Source: UBA6182 sp964479585 (GTDB lineage: Bacteria > Bacillota_I > Bacilli_A > Erysipelotrichales > Erysipelotrichaceae). Taken from it: a DNA stretch of 15,891 nt. Below the pieces are notes generated by a model. It was not told the origin of the DNA. It saw only the letters and a list, made by a program, of their open reading frames with translations, and did no database searches. Shown here one piece after another: positions 14,385-15,891 of the stretch. The stretch spans positions 1 to 15,891 of the forward strand of contig CAYZMP010000039.1 of NCBI GenBank assembly GCA_964479585.1, in the 5' to 3' direction. The translations under genes and the position numbers were made by a program. Each line of letters starts with the position of its first letter. Position 1 is the stretch's first letter.

Positions 14385-15731
14385 TTATTTTTTTAAACGT
14401 TCAACTAAACTATCGTATTCTGGTGCTCCAACAAAATTAGCAATGGTAATCACTTCTGCTTTTGGTAAGCGTTGACTAACGCGTGCTGCTAGTGATTCGT
14501 GTGTCACAACCATTTGTGCATCCGCTGGAATCTCTTCGATTGAGGTATGAATTACTTCAATATCCAAGTTTGCAGCTTTGATTTTTTTGCGTAGTGTTGT
14601 GGCTCCCATAGCACTTGATCCCATTCCAGCATCACATGCAAATACAATTTTGCTTACTTCTGCTTTTTTAAGTGGCGTACCTTTTAGCTCAGCTACTTTT
14701 TCTTTCGCTTGATCTAACTCAGCAGATGGATTTGAGAATCGTAGCAATATAGCAGACACTAAGAATGAGGTAACTGCGGCAGTAGTTACACCAGATAATA
14801 CAGGTAGTAGACCACCTCGAGGTGCCATAGCGGCTAAAGCAAAGATACTACCAGGTGAAGGAGTAGCAACTAACCCTGCACCTAAGACTACAAAGGTTAA
14901 TACTCCAACTGCACCACCAGCTATTACTGCTAATACTAAGATAGGATTCATTAAAACATATGGGAAATAAATCTCGTGAATTCCACCAAAGAAATGAATG
15001 ATGATTGATCCAGGAGCAGATTGTTTCGCTAATCCTTTACCAAACATCCATACAGCAGCCAAGACCCCTAAACCAGGTCCTGGGTTTGTTTCAAGTAAGA
15101 AGAATACTGATTTTCCTACTTCAGCAACTTGTTCCACACCAAGTGGTCCTAAGACTCCATGGTTTAAAGCATTGTTTAAAAATAATACTTTTGCTGGTTC
15201 AATAAATAATGAAGCAAAAGGCAATAGACCCGCTTCTACTATCCATGTTACCGCAACATTTAAGGCATCACTACCCGCTTGAATAACAGGTCCAATAACT
15301 AGAAATGCTCCAATGGCTAAGATTAGACCCAATATTCCTGATGAGAAATTGGCGACTAGCATTTCAAATCCAGCAGCGACTTTACCTTCGAACATTTTAT
15401 CTACTTTTTTCATTAAGTAAGCAGCAAAAGGTCCCATTACCATTGCCCCAATGAACATCGGGATTGTTGTTCCTACAATAACTCCCATTGTAGCAACAGC
15501 ACCAACGACTCCCCCTCTTGTCGAATGTACTAATTTACCACCGGTATAACCAATAAGGACAGGTAGCAAATAGACGATCATCGGACCCACTAATGAAGAC
15601 AACTCTTCATTTGGTGTCCAACCTGTATCGATGAATAATGCGGTTATAAATCCCCAAGCAATAAATGCTCCAATGTTGGGCATAACCATGCCGCTTAAAA
15701 AGCGACCAAAACGTTGAATATTCTCTCTCAT
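14385..15731 (-). CDS. mtlA: PTS mannitol-type EIICB transporter (MtlA)
   Basis: This membrane permease imports a hexitol, most likely mannitol, and phosphorylates it during entry. The 448 residues split into a C domain (about 1-335) with multiple hydrophobic segments and a cytoplasmic B domain (about 358-448). Mannitol-class marks are NNALNHGVLGPLG (186-198), the GGIHEIYFPYVLMNP block (249-263, with the GIHE glutamate at 253), and the B-domain P-loop FACDAGMGSSAMG with phosphocysteine Cys366. There is no fused A domain; that is the separate MtlF. The ATG at 15731 has AAGGGG about 9 bases upstream. It is the first gene of the operon. Close relatives for other hexitols exist, so the substrate is probable and not certain. 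Confidence 0.94.
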   Translation of the reverse strand: MRENIQRFGRFLSGMVMPNIGAFIAWGFITALFIDTGWTPNEELSSLVGPMIVYLLPVLIGYTGGKLVHSTRGGVVGAVATMGVIVGTTIPMFIGAMVMGPFAAYLMKKVDKMFEGKVAAGFEMLVANFSSGILGLILAIGAFLVIGPVIQAGSDALNVAVTWIVEAGLLPFASLFIEPAKVLFLNNALNHGVLGPLGVEQVAEVGKSVFFLLETNPGPGLGVLAAVWMFGKGLAKQSAPGSIIIHFFGGIHEIYFPYVLMNPILVLAVIAGGAVGVLTFVVLGAGLVATPSPGSIFALAAMAPRGGLLPVLSGVTTAAVTSFLVSAILLRFSNPSAELDQAKEKVAELKGTPLKKAEVSKIVFACDAGMGSSAMGATTLRKKIKAANLDIEVIHTSIEEIPADAQMVVTHESLAARVSQRLPKAEVITIANFVGAPEYDSLVERLKK

Positions 15732-15769
15732 GTCATAAACCCCTTTCGATAAGATTTTTATCTACTTTC

Positions 15770-15798
15770 ACTATAAATTTGATAGGAGTTATAATCAA
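15770..15798 (-). promoter_or_regulatory. Promoter of the mannitol-type operon (mtlA)
   Basis: On the minus strand TTGATT (15798-15793) and TATAGT (15775-15770) are exactly 17 bases apart. The predicted start near 15762 gives a leader of about 30 bases. The upstream 10-mer TGGCACTATA begins 53 bases before the -10 box, a typical place for an activator. Confidence 0.65.
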
Positions 15799-15827
15799 TC
15801 AATAGTGTTTTAATGTTGTCAAAGGTT

Positions 15828-15837
15828 TATAGTGCCA
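15828..15837 (-). promoter_or_regulatory. Candidate MtlR binding motif upstream of mtlA
   Basis: The minus strand reads TGGCACTATA, identical to the motif upstream of mtlR, and is followed by AACCTTTGACAA, whose TTTGACAA end resembles the second half of the recalled MtlR consensus with a longer spacer. No further gene is seen between here and the right edge (15838-15891). Confidence 0.5.
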
Positions 15838-15891
15838 TTTTCAAAGATAACATCACCTCAAATTTATAAACTTGATAAACAAGCAACATAA

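Noticed and set aside
14998..15282. Plus-strand open frames opposite mtlA
   Set aside because: Their composition follows from the hydrophobic codons of the transporter on the other strand, and neither has a start signal.
15823..15849. Short leader peptide (ATG to TAA, 8 codons) upstream of mtlA on the minus strand
   Set aside because: The ribosome-site-like GAGGTG directly abuts the ATG, leaving no spacing, and the frame lies upstream of the predicted transcription start.
15729..15891. CcpA catabolite-repression (cre) site at the mtlA promoter
   Set aside because: I looked for a TGNAANCGNWNNCA-like sequence and found only poor matches.

Overview
This is an AT-rich stretch of bacterial chromosome, roughly one-third G+C by eye, with strong AGGAGG-type ribosome sites, densely packed genes and tryptophan always written TGG. 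Several genes end in TGA (fabH-overlapping accA, the fruK-like gene and the EIIA gene), so the standard code is in use and a Mycoplasma/Spiroplasma-type code is excluded. The gene content (FASII with acetyl-CoA carboxylase, mevalonate-pathway enzymes, PTS sugar uptake) fits a low-GC Gram-positive or a standard-code mollicute-like lineage (Acholeplasma/Izemoplasma/Haloplasma/Erysipelotrichia neighbourhood). That placement is inference; there is no rRNA in the window.

Region 1 (1-5093, minus strand) is a fatty-acid synthesis operon read right to left: acpP, accB, accC, accD, accA, fabH, and the first 11 codons of a probable fabK that runs off the left edge. From accB onward the genes overlap or nearly touch. 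acpP is separated from accB by an intrinsic terminator whose stem includes the acpP stop codon, which should make acyl carrier protein more abundant than the downstream enzymes. The acpP promoter carries a perfect FabT-like palindrome just after the expected transcription start, and a second copy lies 121 bp upstream.

Region 2 (5094-8492) holds, on the minus strand, HMG-CoA reductase followed 2 bp later by HMG-CoA synthase (the entry to the mevalonate pathway), then a nucleoside hydrolase. The reductase reads like a class I (eukaryote/archaeal-type) enzyme instead of the class II form usual in Firmicutes. A divergent plus-strand flavodoxin gene starts at 8502, followed by a VOC/glyoxalase-family gene. 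Each of these two plus-strand genes ends at a clear terminator.

Region 3 (9452-15891, minus strand) is a mannitol-type PTS operon in the order EIICB (mtlA), MtlR activator, EIIA (mtlF), 1-phosphofructokinase-like kinase, zinc-type dehydrogenase resembling L-sorbose-1-phosphate reductase. This is the classical mtlA-mtlR-mtlF-mtlD layout with mtlD replaced by a kinase and a dehydrogenase. The simplest reading is a mannitol route through fructose-1-phosphate to fructose-1,6-bisphosphate. The promoters of mtlA and mtlR share a 10-bp motif placed almost identically relative to their -10 boxes, a good candidate for the MtlR binding site.

I see no tRNA, rRNA, CRISPR array, insertion sequence or prophage signal.
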